In this document: positions 45,901 through 57,200 of the stretch, in pieces
How positions within the stretch are numbered: position 1 is the stretch's first letter
Layout of the letters: each line of letters opens with the position of its first letter
NCBI GenBank assembly: GCA_022494885.1
Contig: JAGVSM010002795.1
Span: 186,001 to 250,000, forward strand
Length of the DNA stretch: 64,000 nt
Direction of reading: 5' to 3'
From: Micrasema longulum
Taxonomy: Eukaryota > Arthropoda > Insecta > Trichoptera > Brachycentridae
Translations under genes and position numbers: made by a program
The notes under the pieces: model-generated
Told to the model about the DNA's origin: nothing
Database searches by the model: none
Seen by the model: the letters and a program-made list of their open reading frames with translations, nothing else

Positions 45901-47171
45901 TCTATCCTGGCATATATTCCTAGCTTCTTCCACATCCGTACATCTTGTCATACATGCCCTTTGGTTTTGTTTGCTTTTGACATGACCAGACTTAAGATTT
46001 TGGTTTATCTGATCATGCCACGACTTCTTTGGTCGTCCTCGTCCCACGTTACCATTCATTTTCACCATACATACTTGTTTTACCATTCTTTCGTCGTCCA
46101 TTCGTTCTACACGATCGAACCATCTCAGAGATCCTTTCTTAATCTTATCAGTTATACTTAACTCTCTGATCTGACTTATACTCCGATTTATTATTATATT
46201 GTATAAATTATATTTTATACAAAATTGAGTCCTTCTCACTGGGGAAACCCATTTTAAAGAGGACTGTACAGTGAACAGTGTTCAAAGTTTAATTTACATA
46301 TTTTACATGTCATTCAATTTTTTATTTTATTCAGATTTTGATTTCTCCTTTGAAATATTTTCTGTTATCAGCTAGCCCAATTTTATACGGAAGCGTATTA
46401 AGCAATTTGGCATAAAAATAATTAATAAATTTTCGATTGTTAAGTTAGTTTTTCTGTGTGAAAGAATGAGTACCAGACTGTTTGAAATGAAACAGCAAAT
46501 TGGAATCACATTAAAAACTTACTTTAACACGTCCGGCAAAGTTAATTGCGCAATTATATTTTAATTAAAAACTTCTCATTTATTTTTTATTTCCTGATAA
46601 CGATCCGGATATTTGTCAATTCGGAAGACTGGAGTTCGGATAAACATAGTTCTACTGTACTATGAAATACAATCTTGACGGAATTTTATATTTTGTATAA
46701 AAATTATTGGCTATACAGTTTAATCAATAATTTACGTCTACAAAAAACAATAATTATCAACGAAAAACATAAATTATTGATTAGATCTTTTACTTAAGTG
46801 CGGTTCTTTTGTAAATATTCCAGAAATCTCACCAACAGCTTGCGGAGGAGAAACAGTTACACTTGGTGGAGTTCAAGAAGGAATATGATAACTTCCCCAA
46901 GGTGGTGGCGTCCCCCAAGACGGTGCGCACTAGGAAGGAGATCCCGAGGAGCGAAGATCTGGACTTTACGCGCTACGCTCTAAACAACCAGGTCATGGAG
47001 AAGAGGAGGAAGTTTCCTCCGTTCTACACCAAATTGCCGCACTGGAACATCTATCTCAAAAAGTTCGAGATGAGAAGAAATCACGAGAAAGTCAGGATGG
47101 AAATGATGTCAGAACACGGAGAACTTCGCAGTTTTCTGTCAGAGCGGTATCCCGACAAACCTGACCAATAG
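39969..47171 (+). CDS. mRpS5: Mitochondrial small-subunit ribosomal protein uS5m, 7 exons
   Basis: Exons are 39969-40137, 40224-40443, 41353-41486, 41569-41663, 42747-42882, 44183-44382 and 46824-47171. All introns are GT-AG and phase-consistent, giving 433 residues (human MRPS5 430). It is a component of the mitochondrial 28S ribosomal subunit, near the mRNA entry and decoding region. The first 35 residues have Arg, Lys, Ser and Leu but no acid, as expected of a mitochondrial targeting signal. 'AGAKKGRGRG..RRAKDLNKGQIIGFG' is the family's basic N-terminal block and 'ERGWSG' and 'GPPDP' are also conserved. Residues about 185-250 are the N-terminal S5 domain ('LAGFAGGKG', 'ALRKAKNRA') and about 270-320 the C-terminal S5 domain ('GYGLQCHRAIKEICKMVGIKD'). 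The metazoan tail 'SHQQLAEEKQLHLVEF' and 'VVASPKT' follow. The start is the ATG just before ALRAAALCKS. Confidence 0.97.
40613..41085 (+). mobile_element. Tandem SINE cluster in mRpS5 intron 2 (families 4, 3 and 2)
   Basis: Three different SINEs lie head to tail. A family-4 copy spans about 40613-40745 (GGTCCGAGGGTCGTTCCC in the B-box region). A family-3 copy spans 40747-40966, with A box TGGCGCAGTTGG, B box GGTTCGATTCC and a body with TCTCAGTTGGTCGGTGTTGT and an inverted-repeat AAGCCTCAAAATAGAGGCTT. A family-2 tail with GGTGTACCGATGCAGTGCCC, ATGCATCATTGGGTGTG lies at about 41015-41085. Confidence 0.7.
42080..42172 (-). mobile_element. SINE family 4, tail fragment
   Basis: The reverse strand contains the AACTTGATTTCCAGTTTTTAGC, GTGAATTATTTGCAACTTGTTG and CCAAAATTGAAGTATTTGGGTAA blocks, shared with 32589 and related copies. 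It lies in mRpS5 intron 4. Confidence 0.5.
43130..43185 (+). repeat. LINE 3' tail in mRpS5 intron 5
   Basis: GGTGATTTTCACAAAAAAGGCGC followed by TATATAAATTATCCAACTATTATG. Same tail as at 29925. Confidence 0.6.
43365..44100 (-). mobile_element. Mariner transposase relic in mRpS5 intron 5
   Basis: The minus strand encodes, over three frames, 'KKNCSHWIPHN' (about 44045-44090), 'IYKIVTSDDSWIYAYELETKQQS' with 'GHVATVPLEQRRTVN' (43758-44012), and then 'LPEVFGKIRKTNCRRRIILHHDNVSCHTSAQ', 'DHPPYSPDSAPNDFF' and, after a shift, 'YEKWFKRKQKYIDLQGEYFEKQ'. The three catalytic acids of the mariner D,D34D triad are visible (in TSDDSWIY, HHDN and SPDSAPND). The N-terminal DNA-binding part is missing and a stop separates the middle blocks, so it is inactive. 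Terminal repeats were not found. Confidence 0.93.
44820..44972 (+). mobile_element. SINE family 1, 5'-truncated copy, mRpS5 intron 6
   Basis: Begins within the tRNA head (GTAGTCAAGACGCTTGACTC), keeps the B box GGTTCGATTCC and the GTGATTTTTCTC...GGCCTCCCAGCCCGTTGTGG body, and ends in an A run. Confidence 0.82.
45285..45345 (+). mobile_element. SINE family 2 tail fragment
   Basis: GAGTGCCCTATGCACCACTAGGTGCAG followed by AATAATGATGACTAAT, as in the 3' end of the copy at 62208. Confidence 0.5.
45845..46245 (-). mobile_element. Non-LTR retroelement C-terminal fragment, mRpS5 intron 6
   Basis: A 129-residue open minus-strand stretch reads 'ITDKIKKGSLRWFDRVERMDDERMVKQV', 'GNVGRGRPKKSWHDQINQNLK', 'ARNICQDRRLWRSILSAYP'. 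It has the K-x-x-LRWFGHVERM, GRGRP and D-R-x-x-WR motifs of LINE ORF2 ends and the same family as at 23650-24400. It is antisense to mRpS5. Confidence 0.85.
46585..46657 (-). mobile_element. End of a pogo/Tigger-like element
   Basis: The reverse strand begins TA-CAGTAGAACTATGTTTATCC and continues GAACTCCAGTCTTCCGAATTG...TATCCGGATCG. This is the standard terminal layout of pogo/Tigger elements. The other end is not identified. Confidence 0.55.
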
Positions 47172-47351
47172 AATTTCCATTATTGCCTAGTCGTACAATT
47201 AAGGGATATAGACACGATGACAGAACGGTCTGCGGATACTGAAAATGAATTACATGCGTGATTAGGGGGAGTAAAAACAGGCTCATATCGCATCCTTCAT
47301 CAGAAGTAAAGAAATAGTGTTTTGAGTCAAGTAAGATATTTTAGAATTCGG

Positions 47352-47357
47352 AATAAA
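47352..47357 (+). terminator. Likely mRpS5 polyadenylation signal
   Basis: AATAAA 181 bases after the mRpS5 stop codon, the first canonical signal on the plus strand in the 3' flank. Not verified by transcript data. Confidence 0.5.
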
Positions 47358-47621
47358 GTTCATTACAATCACTTATGGAGCATAATATGGTAGTCTTACG
47401 TGATACTTATCTTCGAATATTATCAAGTGTCAACGGAATATATCGAGGGTAAAAGGGCTAAATGAGGGTCCAATAGCAGAAATTGAGTTATGTACATGTA
47501 TCACTTTTCTCAGAATTTTAAGCCCCACCATATGAGCCAACTAATCGCTCGAGCCCTCTTTTATGTCATTTATAAAATCAACGGATTTATATCACAGAAT
47601 TGGAATTATTTTTACAAAAAA

Positions 47622-47780
47622 GGAAGTTCAGCGCCATGGGAAAATGAATGTAAAAATGTTTTCTTATGCGCAGTAAAAATTAGAGCATTTAATTGTACAG
47701 CGAAGTTTCTCTAAAATGTATGAAAATGCACAAGTCCTTCTAAATCAACCAATGATAGATTTTCGGTTTCCGGAAAGCCA
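47622..47780. mobile_element. Fragment of the TAATGAGG-ended element
   Basis: AAGGAAGTTCAGCGCCATGGGAAA followed by the ATGTTTTCTTATGCGCAG and AAAAATTAGAGCATTTAATTG blocks found at 53085-53200. It breaks off around GATTTTCGG. A truncated family-1 SINE follows directly. Confidence 0.6.
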
Positions 47781-47792
47781 ACCCACCAATCG

Positions 47793-47903
47793 CGTTTGAT
47801 TCCCGGTGAGATTGTAAGAGACAAAAATTCAATGTGATTTTTTTCAAGCCTGGATATTCACCACTGTAATTAGGCCTCCGGTCTGTTGTAGTACAAAAAA
47901 ATA
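47793..47903 (+). mobile_element. SINE family 1, truncated copy
   Basis: Starts in the B box (TTTGATTCCCGGTGAG) and keeps the GTGATTTTTTTCAAGCCTGG body and TTAGGCCTCCGGTCTGTTG tail. Confidence 0.75.
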
Positions 47904-47909
47904 TAGCTG

Positions 47910-50230
47910 TTTTGAAATAGTAACAACTAAAGCCCAATCTCAATAATTTTGGCCGTAACCTGAGGGAAAAGTTCATTCAAGGAGATTTGAAATTCTGAAG
48001 ATATTGCACATCTAATTGAGCACCATTCATTGTAGAGTATGTATTTTGTCTATGAAAATTACTATCGTAACCTAACCTAACGAATATTTTGTTTTTACTC
48101 CCAGTAAAATATTGTATTTGTGATAGGAATATATATTTCTATTTAACAATGCAATGTCTTTTATTTTATACAAAAAATATATTGATTTTATGCATTTGAG
48201 TATAATCATAAAACATCTGATTTTATAAAAAAAAAAAAAACTGCAAAGAGGTTTCTTGCGAAATTAGTAAATACATATTATGGTGTTTTTTAATTGGGCA
48301 ACTGATTAAATTTTCATTTTGCGCATGTGAAAAGAATGTTAAAGATGATGATATTGTATGTATTACTATTAATTTGTTATTAGTTTTTATAGAATAAAAA
48401 AAATAATATTAAACACAGCCTTATTCTTTTATATTATTTTTCCTTTTATTATTTATGTTAGTAATAATAAAACATTATTTATTTCATTCTTTTATTTGCA
48501 AATATTGCATGCAAAGTATAAAAATATATCTCAAGACACACCATACACAATATCATATGTATGAAAAACGAGTGTTGGACAAATCAAAATATAAATTTAA
48601 CTAATTGTATTTAGTTTTACAATATTTTATGGCCACAAAGTTTTCTTTAAACAACATATAATTTCTAATTTGAATCATTCATCCGCGGCGAAAAAAAGAT
48701 GAAATGGTCAAAACAAAAATTCAACTATGTCTTTATATTAATAAGGTCTAACCGCGTAATAAGGTAAGTAGTTCAATTATAAGAATTTTGAGTAATTTAT
48801 TTATTTACATTTTTTAGGCGAGATGTTGATTGTTATTTCGCTACTATTAAACAACGTTTCACGAGACTATGCAAAAAAAAACACAATTTGGTTTTGTGAT
48901 AATGCACTGTGTAAAAACATCAAATTAGGTTAATAGCAGCCAAAGACTTCACCCATTTTATATATTGTCAATATACCTAGCTGAAAATATGAAATTTGAT
49001 AAAATTACATATTAATTACATTTTTAATAAAATGCAGCAGTCATACAAACTAAACATTGTATTTTTTATGTACATATAAATGAATGAAAAACAATAGGTA
49101 CATACTTATTACTACATAATTTATTATAAGAAAGACTTTTTGAGTATCCGATACTCGAGGATTTCATAAAATATAAAACCATACTGTATAAATTGGCACT
49201 ACATTAACGAACTAGCTACGAATAAAAATAATTACAGACATTATCTAAAATCAATAGGAAAATACGGATCGTTTGTTGTTAAAAAGAATTAGAAGTATTC
49301 AGTTTTAAAACAAATCTATTAGTTATTTAAAAAAAGATTTATTGTCAATTATTATAAAACTGTGGTCAGTTATCTTAATTGTTTACAAATTCACAAAAAT
49401 TATAAGTTATCGCCGTTAGAGTGAGAACATGGAAGATTTTGTTTCTTGTCAATTTTTTGTATGTACAATATCATATTCCACTGTTTTGCTTGTATAGGAC
49501 TTGAATAAAATCTATTACATTTTCAAATAGTGTAATAAAAACATATCTACGTATATTTAAATTTATCACTTACCTATTTGGAACTAAAAACACAGCACAA
49601 AAACAGTATAAAAACTAAACACAGGAAACTGAAACATGAATTATTTAAAATATCAATAAGTCACAAAAGAAAATAAGCAAACATTTTATTCGCTGCAAAT
49701 ACTTAGTGGATATTTTTTTATCCAAAGACAAAAAAAAAACATCAAATATGATTGACATTCAAATAATTTTGTTAAAACTAAAGATATGTTTATTGCATCG
49801 ATGTGAATTTCTTAACACTAAATTATGTTTATCTATTTACAGATAAAATTTGTCATTTTACAAAAATTCGATAACTAAATATTTCATAATATTATGGTCA
49901 CTGCACCAGTTTTAAAACAATCTTGCATCGTGTGTGCATTATGTAGTGCCTATTTTTGATATAGAAAATGTCTATTTAGCTTAAAAACCCTTTTGACTAG
50001 GAAAAGTTTTGCTTTTTATCATACTCACATACATACATTACCCAGGTTTATATGAATGATGGTTGATCATCGCGAGAAAACATAACATCTTTGATTATTT
50101 CTAGTAGTAAACGCTAGCAAACTCAACACATCGGCTAGCATTGTCGATTAAATATAAAACCTACATCTTATTGTACCATATACATTAAAATAAATCTATA
50201 ATAAATATAATTTTGCCTTTGCATTTTATT
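47910..50230. other. AT-rich intergenic DNA between mRpS5 and ATG2
   Basis: Long AT-rich stretch with homopolymer A runs and no gene, SINE head or inverted repeat that I could support. Confidence 0.55.
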
Positions 50231-50236
50231 TACAAA

Positions 50237-50557
50237 GGTGGGTACTGACCGGTGTTACGCGATCTAATGTAACGTTCGCAGTGAGCATGTACGTAACGCC
50301 GTTTGCTTTAAAAACGTGTAACATGCTCGTTGCTCTTCCGTGCTCCAGATCCGATCCCACTCGCAGTCAAGACTCGCCGCGGCGTACTGACTGAATCGCA
50401 TAACACTCGAAAGATTCGCCGAAAAACAGACAGCCGGGTGGAGCACTGGAGCGAGCGACGAGCGGCTCGCTGCTCGCTAGTTTCCCCGCACTGACTGCAC
50501 GAATGCTTGCTTGGTAACATTTTACATTACGCCCTGTAACGCCGGTCAGTACCCACC
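50237..50557. mobile_element. GC-rich TIR element, GGTGGGTACTGACCGG ends (MITE)
   Basis: The left end GGTGGGTACTGACCGGTGTT at 50237 is mirrored at the right end by AACGCCGGTCAGTACCCACC, ending at 50557. The flanks ACAAA and TCAAAG share AAA(G). The inside is much richer in GC than the surrounding AT-rich DNA and has open frames on the minus strand with no recognisable domain. Superfamily not assigned. Confidence 0.78.
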
Positions 50558-51287
50558 TCAAAGATGTTGAAAATATCTGATGCAGCCGACAAAAAAAACA
50601 GAAAAAAGACACTGATAGAATTAAAGTTACTCAGATAGTTATGGAGTGTTCTGTTACGAGCTCGTTGCCGACATTTCGGACAGCATCTTCATTTGGACAA
50701 GTGGACACCGAATTGATCAGTGGAATGTCAGTAAAAAAGACCACTAAAAGACATAAGCCAAAATAATATTTACAGAATTTGAATGCTAATGAAAATTATA
50801 GAAAATTAAAACGCTATTTATAATTATTTAGATTGCAGAAAATTTGGCTTTTTCCACCCGGTTGAATGCTGGATTGTTCAATTATCTCAAATTCACAAAG
50901 TTTTTTTTAAAGGGGAATCTAAAAACTGTTCTGTTTATTTTACTTATGATTTTTATCCATCAAAAATACAGCTGGGGTATTAGAATAATTATCATTATTT
51001 AGAGTAAAAATGTCAATATTTTGAAACTTATGGCTCTTAGTCTGTAGAACAAATGTATGCTGTGAAAACATTTTTGTAAAAGAATTGAGGTTACAAGGTG
51101 TCGCAGAATAACCGACGATATGCCACCTTACAAATGCACGGTGGTAAGCTTTACATAACTTAATATTTCCATCAGTGACTAAGTAGTTTTCGACGTATCG
51201 TCTGGACAAACTAGCGCCGTAAAGGGTTAAAAGCCCATGTCTCTGTATTTGTTGGCATCGAGAGGTCAGTCCTAGCGCTCGCTAGCC

Positions 51288-54200
51288 CTAGGGGTGCCTC
51301 CACTTGTCCCTCTGCTCCTCGGGGGCCTGCAGCGAGGCGCGCACGCCGCCGAGCACGCGCGCGGCAGCCAGAGATAACAGCAGGGGCGCCAGCGCCGTGG
51401 GCGGCAGCTGGCGCAGCACGCCGCCCACTGCGCCCGAGTAACCGCGCGCCGCGCGCTCCGACACGGCCACTTGCGCCAGCGCCGTGGCCGTCTCGTTCAG
51501 GCCCTGAGGACAATTACACGGCCGCTTATATAATATGGAAAACCACAATATTTCGATAGAAGAAATTTCCTGTCGTCTAACCATCTATTTTACTGATAAG
51601 TTAATTATTATAATAAAAATACTTTATAGTTTTATTATTATAATGAAAATGCAGTTCCACCAAGAAATGTCAGTAGAAAAACTCAATATATTCTGATAAG
51701 TTAATAATAAGAATTCTCAAAATATTTTTTTTGACGGCGATGTAAGAGGGAAAGTCACACTTCTAAGTCAAGAGAGAGAAAAGTGAATTTAAGGACTGCG
51801 CAGTAATCAAAATAAAAAGGAAAGGAGAAAAGAAACGGTGTGGTTTTGCAGAACAAGTTCACAGAAACCTGGCCTGCATCCAGGATTGTGTTTTAAAAAA
51901 CGCCACACGAAGAAAAAAATTTATACTCACAAAATTACTTATAAAACGTTTTTTATTTTAAATAAATCTGTTGGTAAATTAATTTTCCGTGTTTTTTTTT
52001 TTTTAAATATATTCATTTCTATTTTTTCGCAAGAATTAAATTCAGAGCTAGCTTAAACAAAGAGTGTGAAATAAATAGAGTTAAAATTAATTTTTGAAGC
52101 CACTGTATATCCGACAGGACCTATTAAAGGGCTACAGATAGTAGCGAGAAGCATTGGGTACTTAAAAAAAGAGAGAAATCTTTTTCTCAAGACCACAAAA
52201 TGTGTTAAATAAATACAAAATGTGGGATATGATGCTCACCTCTCTTACGATGTGGTAAGCGTTAGTGACTCCTTCCCGAATATCCTGTGGCTGGTGAGGG
52301 CGTCCCCTCCTCCTGCGCCGGACCCCCCGAAGCCCCGGGTGGGGAGACACCATATCGTAAGCTGTTTCAGCCGTTGCCTGCAAATCATTCAAGTCAATCA
52401 TCATATTATAATTACATTGATAACAGCCAAGGAGCTTTTGCCGGGTGACTAAGTTTGTTAAGACATTTTGCCCGCAGTATTCAATCTCTAGAAAAGGATT
52501 CAATCAGTTTCCAAAATAATTTATAGTGGAATCTACAACTATATTAGGCAAATAATTCCAGTATGTTGAGGTGTAATTGGACGCGATCCAGCGACGATCC
52601 TGAAAACCGATACTCAAGTTATGTAGATAGATGATCTCTTCAATCCGTGCCTCGTGTTTGCGACTCCAGCCATGGCTCATCCGTGGACAGTATCCCTCCA
52701 CCTGGAACAGTCATGTGCTGTTCTGTAGGAATCTGTCAGTCTCTATCTTGTCGGTTGACATTCACGCGACCCTGTCCGTTGGTCATTTTCCAGAAGGATA
52801 GTTTTCTCCAAACTATCAGAGTTCCCCCTGGAAATATGTCCAAAGAACTGCAGGATTCTTTTCTCGTACATGGATGTTAGTCTTGTTCTTATGTCTAGTT
52901 CCGGTAGTATGGATATATGTGTACTCTAGATGGATGATAGAAGACTTGTAATAAACCAACTTCTATCTCTGTAAATGAATTTGATTGAGAATAACTATTT
53001 GAACTGTAAACAGAAGCCGGAATTCCATGTGTCCATGTGCTCTGTGGATGCAAGACGTGTGGTAATATAGCTCCTACCTGTAAATAATGAGGAACTTCAG
53101 CCCTACGGGAAATTGGATACAAAAAATGTTTTCTTACGTGGGGTAAAAATTAGAGCATTAAATTGTACCGCAAAGTTTCTTGAAAATGTACAGAAAAAAT
53201 AATAAAAAATATTTTGATAAAAACGCACTACTTTAAATGACGTCACTGGTTCATGTGAATCGACCTATTATCTGAGAGCTATGGAAGATTTTCGGTCTGC
53301 TTGTCGCTTCTGGACCAATGGGAAGAACTGAATGAGAATAAGCGGAAATGAACCTCTGGCGTTACACGCGGAGTTATTTCAGAAATACAAAACTTTGAAA
53401 AATCGTAGCGCCGATAATACGATATATAAAATTTAAAAAAAAAAAATTGGCTTAGTTTAACAGTCTATTAACAAATAATTTTTTTTTTAAAAACCACTGA
53501 ACTTCCTCATTATCTAAAGCAAAACACTTGATAGTAAAACTATAATTTTCAATGCAAGTAGGAGCCAGAAATCCAAACATTTATGCATTCTATTCTAACA
53601 TGAGGGAATATAGGCATCTAAACACGAAGTTAAGGTGCGAGAATAGAGCAAACAGGCTGTAATGCACACACCTGAATAAGATGGATGATTCTGGCTGTGA
53701 TGTCCAGAGCCGCCATAGCCGTGGAGGTGGTGAAGGAGGAAGCACCTCGCTGGAGTCCCCTCACCAGACGGCCATCGCGCTGGTACTGCTCGATGGGCAG
53801 CCAGAATAGGTCACGGATACCTTGAACTAAAGGAAAACAAATATGTAGTCAAATATATCATCAGATCCGTGCAAAAGTTGTTCTAGTTAGTTAACAAACT
53901 AATTATAGAACATAATCAAAATGTGGATACGTAAAATTAATTCATATCTCTTATAGATTGATGATTTCAATAAATTACATAAACATCAACCCTGATGATG
54001 GATGCTATAATGCTATTTGAAGTGTGCGAATCACACATGGCATAATAGCCCAGAAAAACTCATTGTGTTTCTGAATAGCCGTTAAAATCTATTAAATTTA
54101 GTCAAGGGACTATTTTAAAAAAAATTGTAGATAAATTGTTGGATTTGACTTATCATAAGAAATAGGCAAATTTTGATCTAAATCATGTAAATGCAGTTTA

Positions 54201-57200
54201 TTTTAAGTGTTTAGTCATTTATTATATTATATATAATTGTCAATTTGAACTTATTAAAAAAGCGTTTATTGTTTTCCTGTAAAGCTTATTATTGACATAT
54301 TTTTTTAAACGTCCACATGAACTTGACGATGTATTACATATGCGATATTGACGTGTTTTACATAAAGTACATTAACTACATTGTTGAGGATCTGAATTTA
54401 TTTTTACGTTATGATATTACATTCTTTTTCTTTAAACATAAAAACAAAAAATTAATATGAAGACACATAATTTAAATACATATGAAATCAGATACAAATG
54501 TTAATTAATAAAAAAATATATGATGAAAAAAACCTTTCAAGCTCTCTCCCGCAAAGCATGTAAAAGATTTGCAGATAGAGGACTTTACGTAGCGCACGTC
54601 GATATGATTAGTTGAGGGCAGCAAAAATATACAGGGTACATAAAGAAGAACACATTATAGTGAAAAAATAGCTTACACAGTTGTAGTAAAGAGGACATGG
54701 GTCCAACTCCGCCCAATAATCCGGGGAGTTGATGCCTCTTGATGTCTCCCAGCCACTCCTGAAGCGCCCAGCGTATTAATCGATCCAATCCCAATAAACC
54801 GTGCCTAAAAACCAATTTAGTAACATTACGATATCTCATAGTAGAAGTGATTTTAAATTTGGTGAAAACTATTTCAAACCCAGTACACTGGGTATATTTC
54901 CCTCTCACACCTCTTTTTTTCTCCCTAAATATAACCCGAGATAATTTTAATATAAACGCAGTAAGATTGTGACTTCGCGATTTGGATTCCGATCAATTAT
55001 AACTTCATAATCCTGAAACAAGTATTTATTTATTCATTCATTTAGAATTACACTCGTTTAAATATTAATGAACTTATTAAGGTTTTTTAGGCTGTGCTCT
55101 GTGTCAAGCCATAATAATTAACAATAAAAATCATATACAAATAAAAACATATCCTTTCCGTAAAACGAACCGCCTACTTCCCTCGTCATCGTGCACATTA
55201 TCACGACCTCAATTGAACTGTCTCACCCATCTCCTTGCCATTGTATCAATTATCATATGTTCTCAGTACTCCTCACAAATCTGTCGATGAATGTACACTG
55301 GTTAAATGTTCTTTGCATAAAGGACACTAATTACAGACCTTATTTCACAAGCAGTGGAATATTAAATTTTATCAGACATTTCAAACACGCACCACGAAGC
55401 GTACACAACAGTCAGCTAAATCATAATGGCGTCAATTCCTTCTCAATAAGTCAGGGTAAGCACCACATGAGTGATGGCAACAAATACAAACAGAACATAA
55501 AAATTAACTGAAATAAAATGGAATTTAAATGTCAGAAAAGAGTAGCGCCCTTGCATTTGTCTGATGGATTTTTGAGGGAATATTTTATACGACACACCTG
55601 AAAAGAGCTCATTGTCGTTACCTGTAGGACAGCCTCTTAAGTCGCAGCTCGGAGCAGTTGAGCTGGGCGAGCCCCATGAGGAGGCCAGCAAGGGGACCGT
55701 GGGTGAGGTCCACTCGCTTGCCCTGGTAGTCCAATCGGATGGGCACTTCAGGACTGAACACCACATTTCTGTAATATATACCGATAGTTTTAAATACACG
55801 GGATTGATTTCCGGTGAGTTCACAAATATAAAATGCGATACTAATCATTTGGCAGCGCAATGAGGACGTTAAGCGTTCTGTTTGTTCGCTCACTAGTCGC
55901 GCTAGTAGCTCTTGTTAGTCAAATAAAACAATGTAAAACTTGATCGAGGAATTTTATTGATATTTTTATAAAAATCATTCATTAACTTTGAAGTTTTATC
56001 AAGAAATATCTACAAAAAATATCAATATTAGATATAAATAACAAAAAGAGTTAACCGACCTAAAGTACACGGGAGCGTCATCAGATGGTTCCGGCGTGCT
56101 CCGCGGCAGGCTGCTCGAGCTCCTGCGCCCGGCGCTGCCCCCCCCCACGCTGCCCCCCCGGCTGCCGCCCACCGCGCCCCCCTTCCAGTCCTCCTCCAAC
56201 AGGATCAGGTTGTCAGAGACCAGCTTCTCGGCCTCGTAGGATCGCAACATTGGGTTTAAATCATCTGCAGGGAAATCGAAAGATAATCTTTATATTTTGA
56301 AATATCAAATCCAGAGTTCTTAAATTATCATCATTTCCTCAGCCACACCGAGTATAAAATTTAGTGATATAAAATTTAACCAACAACAAGGTACAAGGGT
56401 TTAAAACTGTAGAGTGAGTTTCAGTTCTAAATTTTTTTGTAGTTTGTATTAGTTCTTAAGATGTTATGAATTAATTCAAGTAGGCAAGCAAATCCCATGT
56501 TATCTTGCAAGAGCAGGAAACAAAGTATATAATATATGTACGTTACCATCATCTCTCACAGACATGTCGTCCTCACTGGGGCAGTCACTGGTAGCCATGA
56601 TATCAGGGTCTCGGGGGCCGAGCCCCATAACAGGGGGCGCAGGCGGGTGCCGGGGGGAGCCCCCTAGACTGTGCAGGGACTGGCTCGAGCCCCACTGCCC
56701 CGAGCCGAGGGACCCATCTGCGATCAATTAGGAAATTTGAAATACAGAGTTTCAGCTAAAAAATAAATGTTACCTTAAACAAAACTGTAAAAAAAAATAA
56801 CTAAATTTAAAATCTGTTAAAACTGTAAACTCTTTTATGCTAACGATTTGTGATAATATGCTATGACAAAACTAAATGAATAAATGCCTCTAAGGTGATT
56901 TTTAATAAAAACGGTAATTGTAAAAATAATTTTATTACAGAATGATTTTTGTTAGAATGGTTGCCTGACCGTTCTTAGGGATGTACTGACTCTTTTTTAC
57001 TTTAAAGACGATTAAAGGTTTTTATAAAATAATTGAATTTTAAAAATATTATTTTGGTTTCTTTTGAGTATGTTTTTTTTACAACTTGAACTATACGAGG
57101 GGTCGTATAGTTCAAGTTGTAAATAAATCCACAGCAAGTATTTTTGGTGAGGAGCCACATGTGTTCGCAAGTAAACTAGTCGAGTGAAACAAGTGCATAC

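Noticed and set aside
48060..48080. CCTAACCTAA, resembling insect telomere repeat TTAGG
   Set aside because: Only two units in an intergenic region; too short to mean anything.
50264..50612. Three overlapping open frames, up to 81 codons, on the minus strand
   Set aside because: They lie inside a GC-rich MITE bounded by terminal repeats, with no recognisable domain.
55191..55511. 106-codon open frame inside an ATG2 intron, plus strand
   Set aside because: No recognisable motif and composition like AT-rich noncoding DNA.
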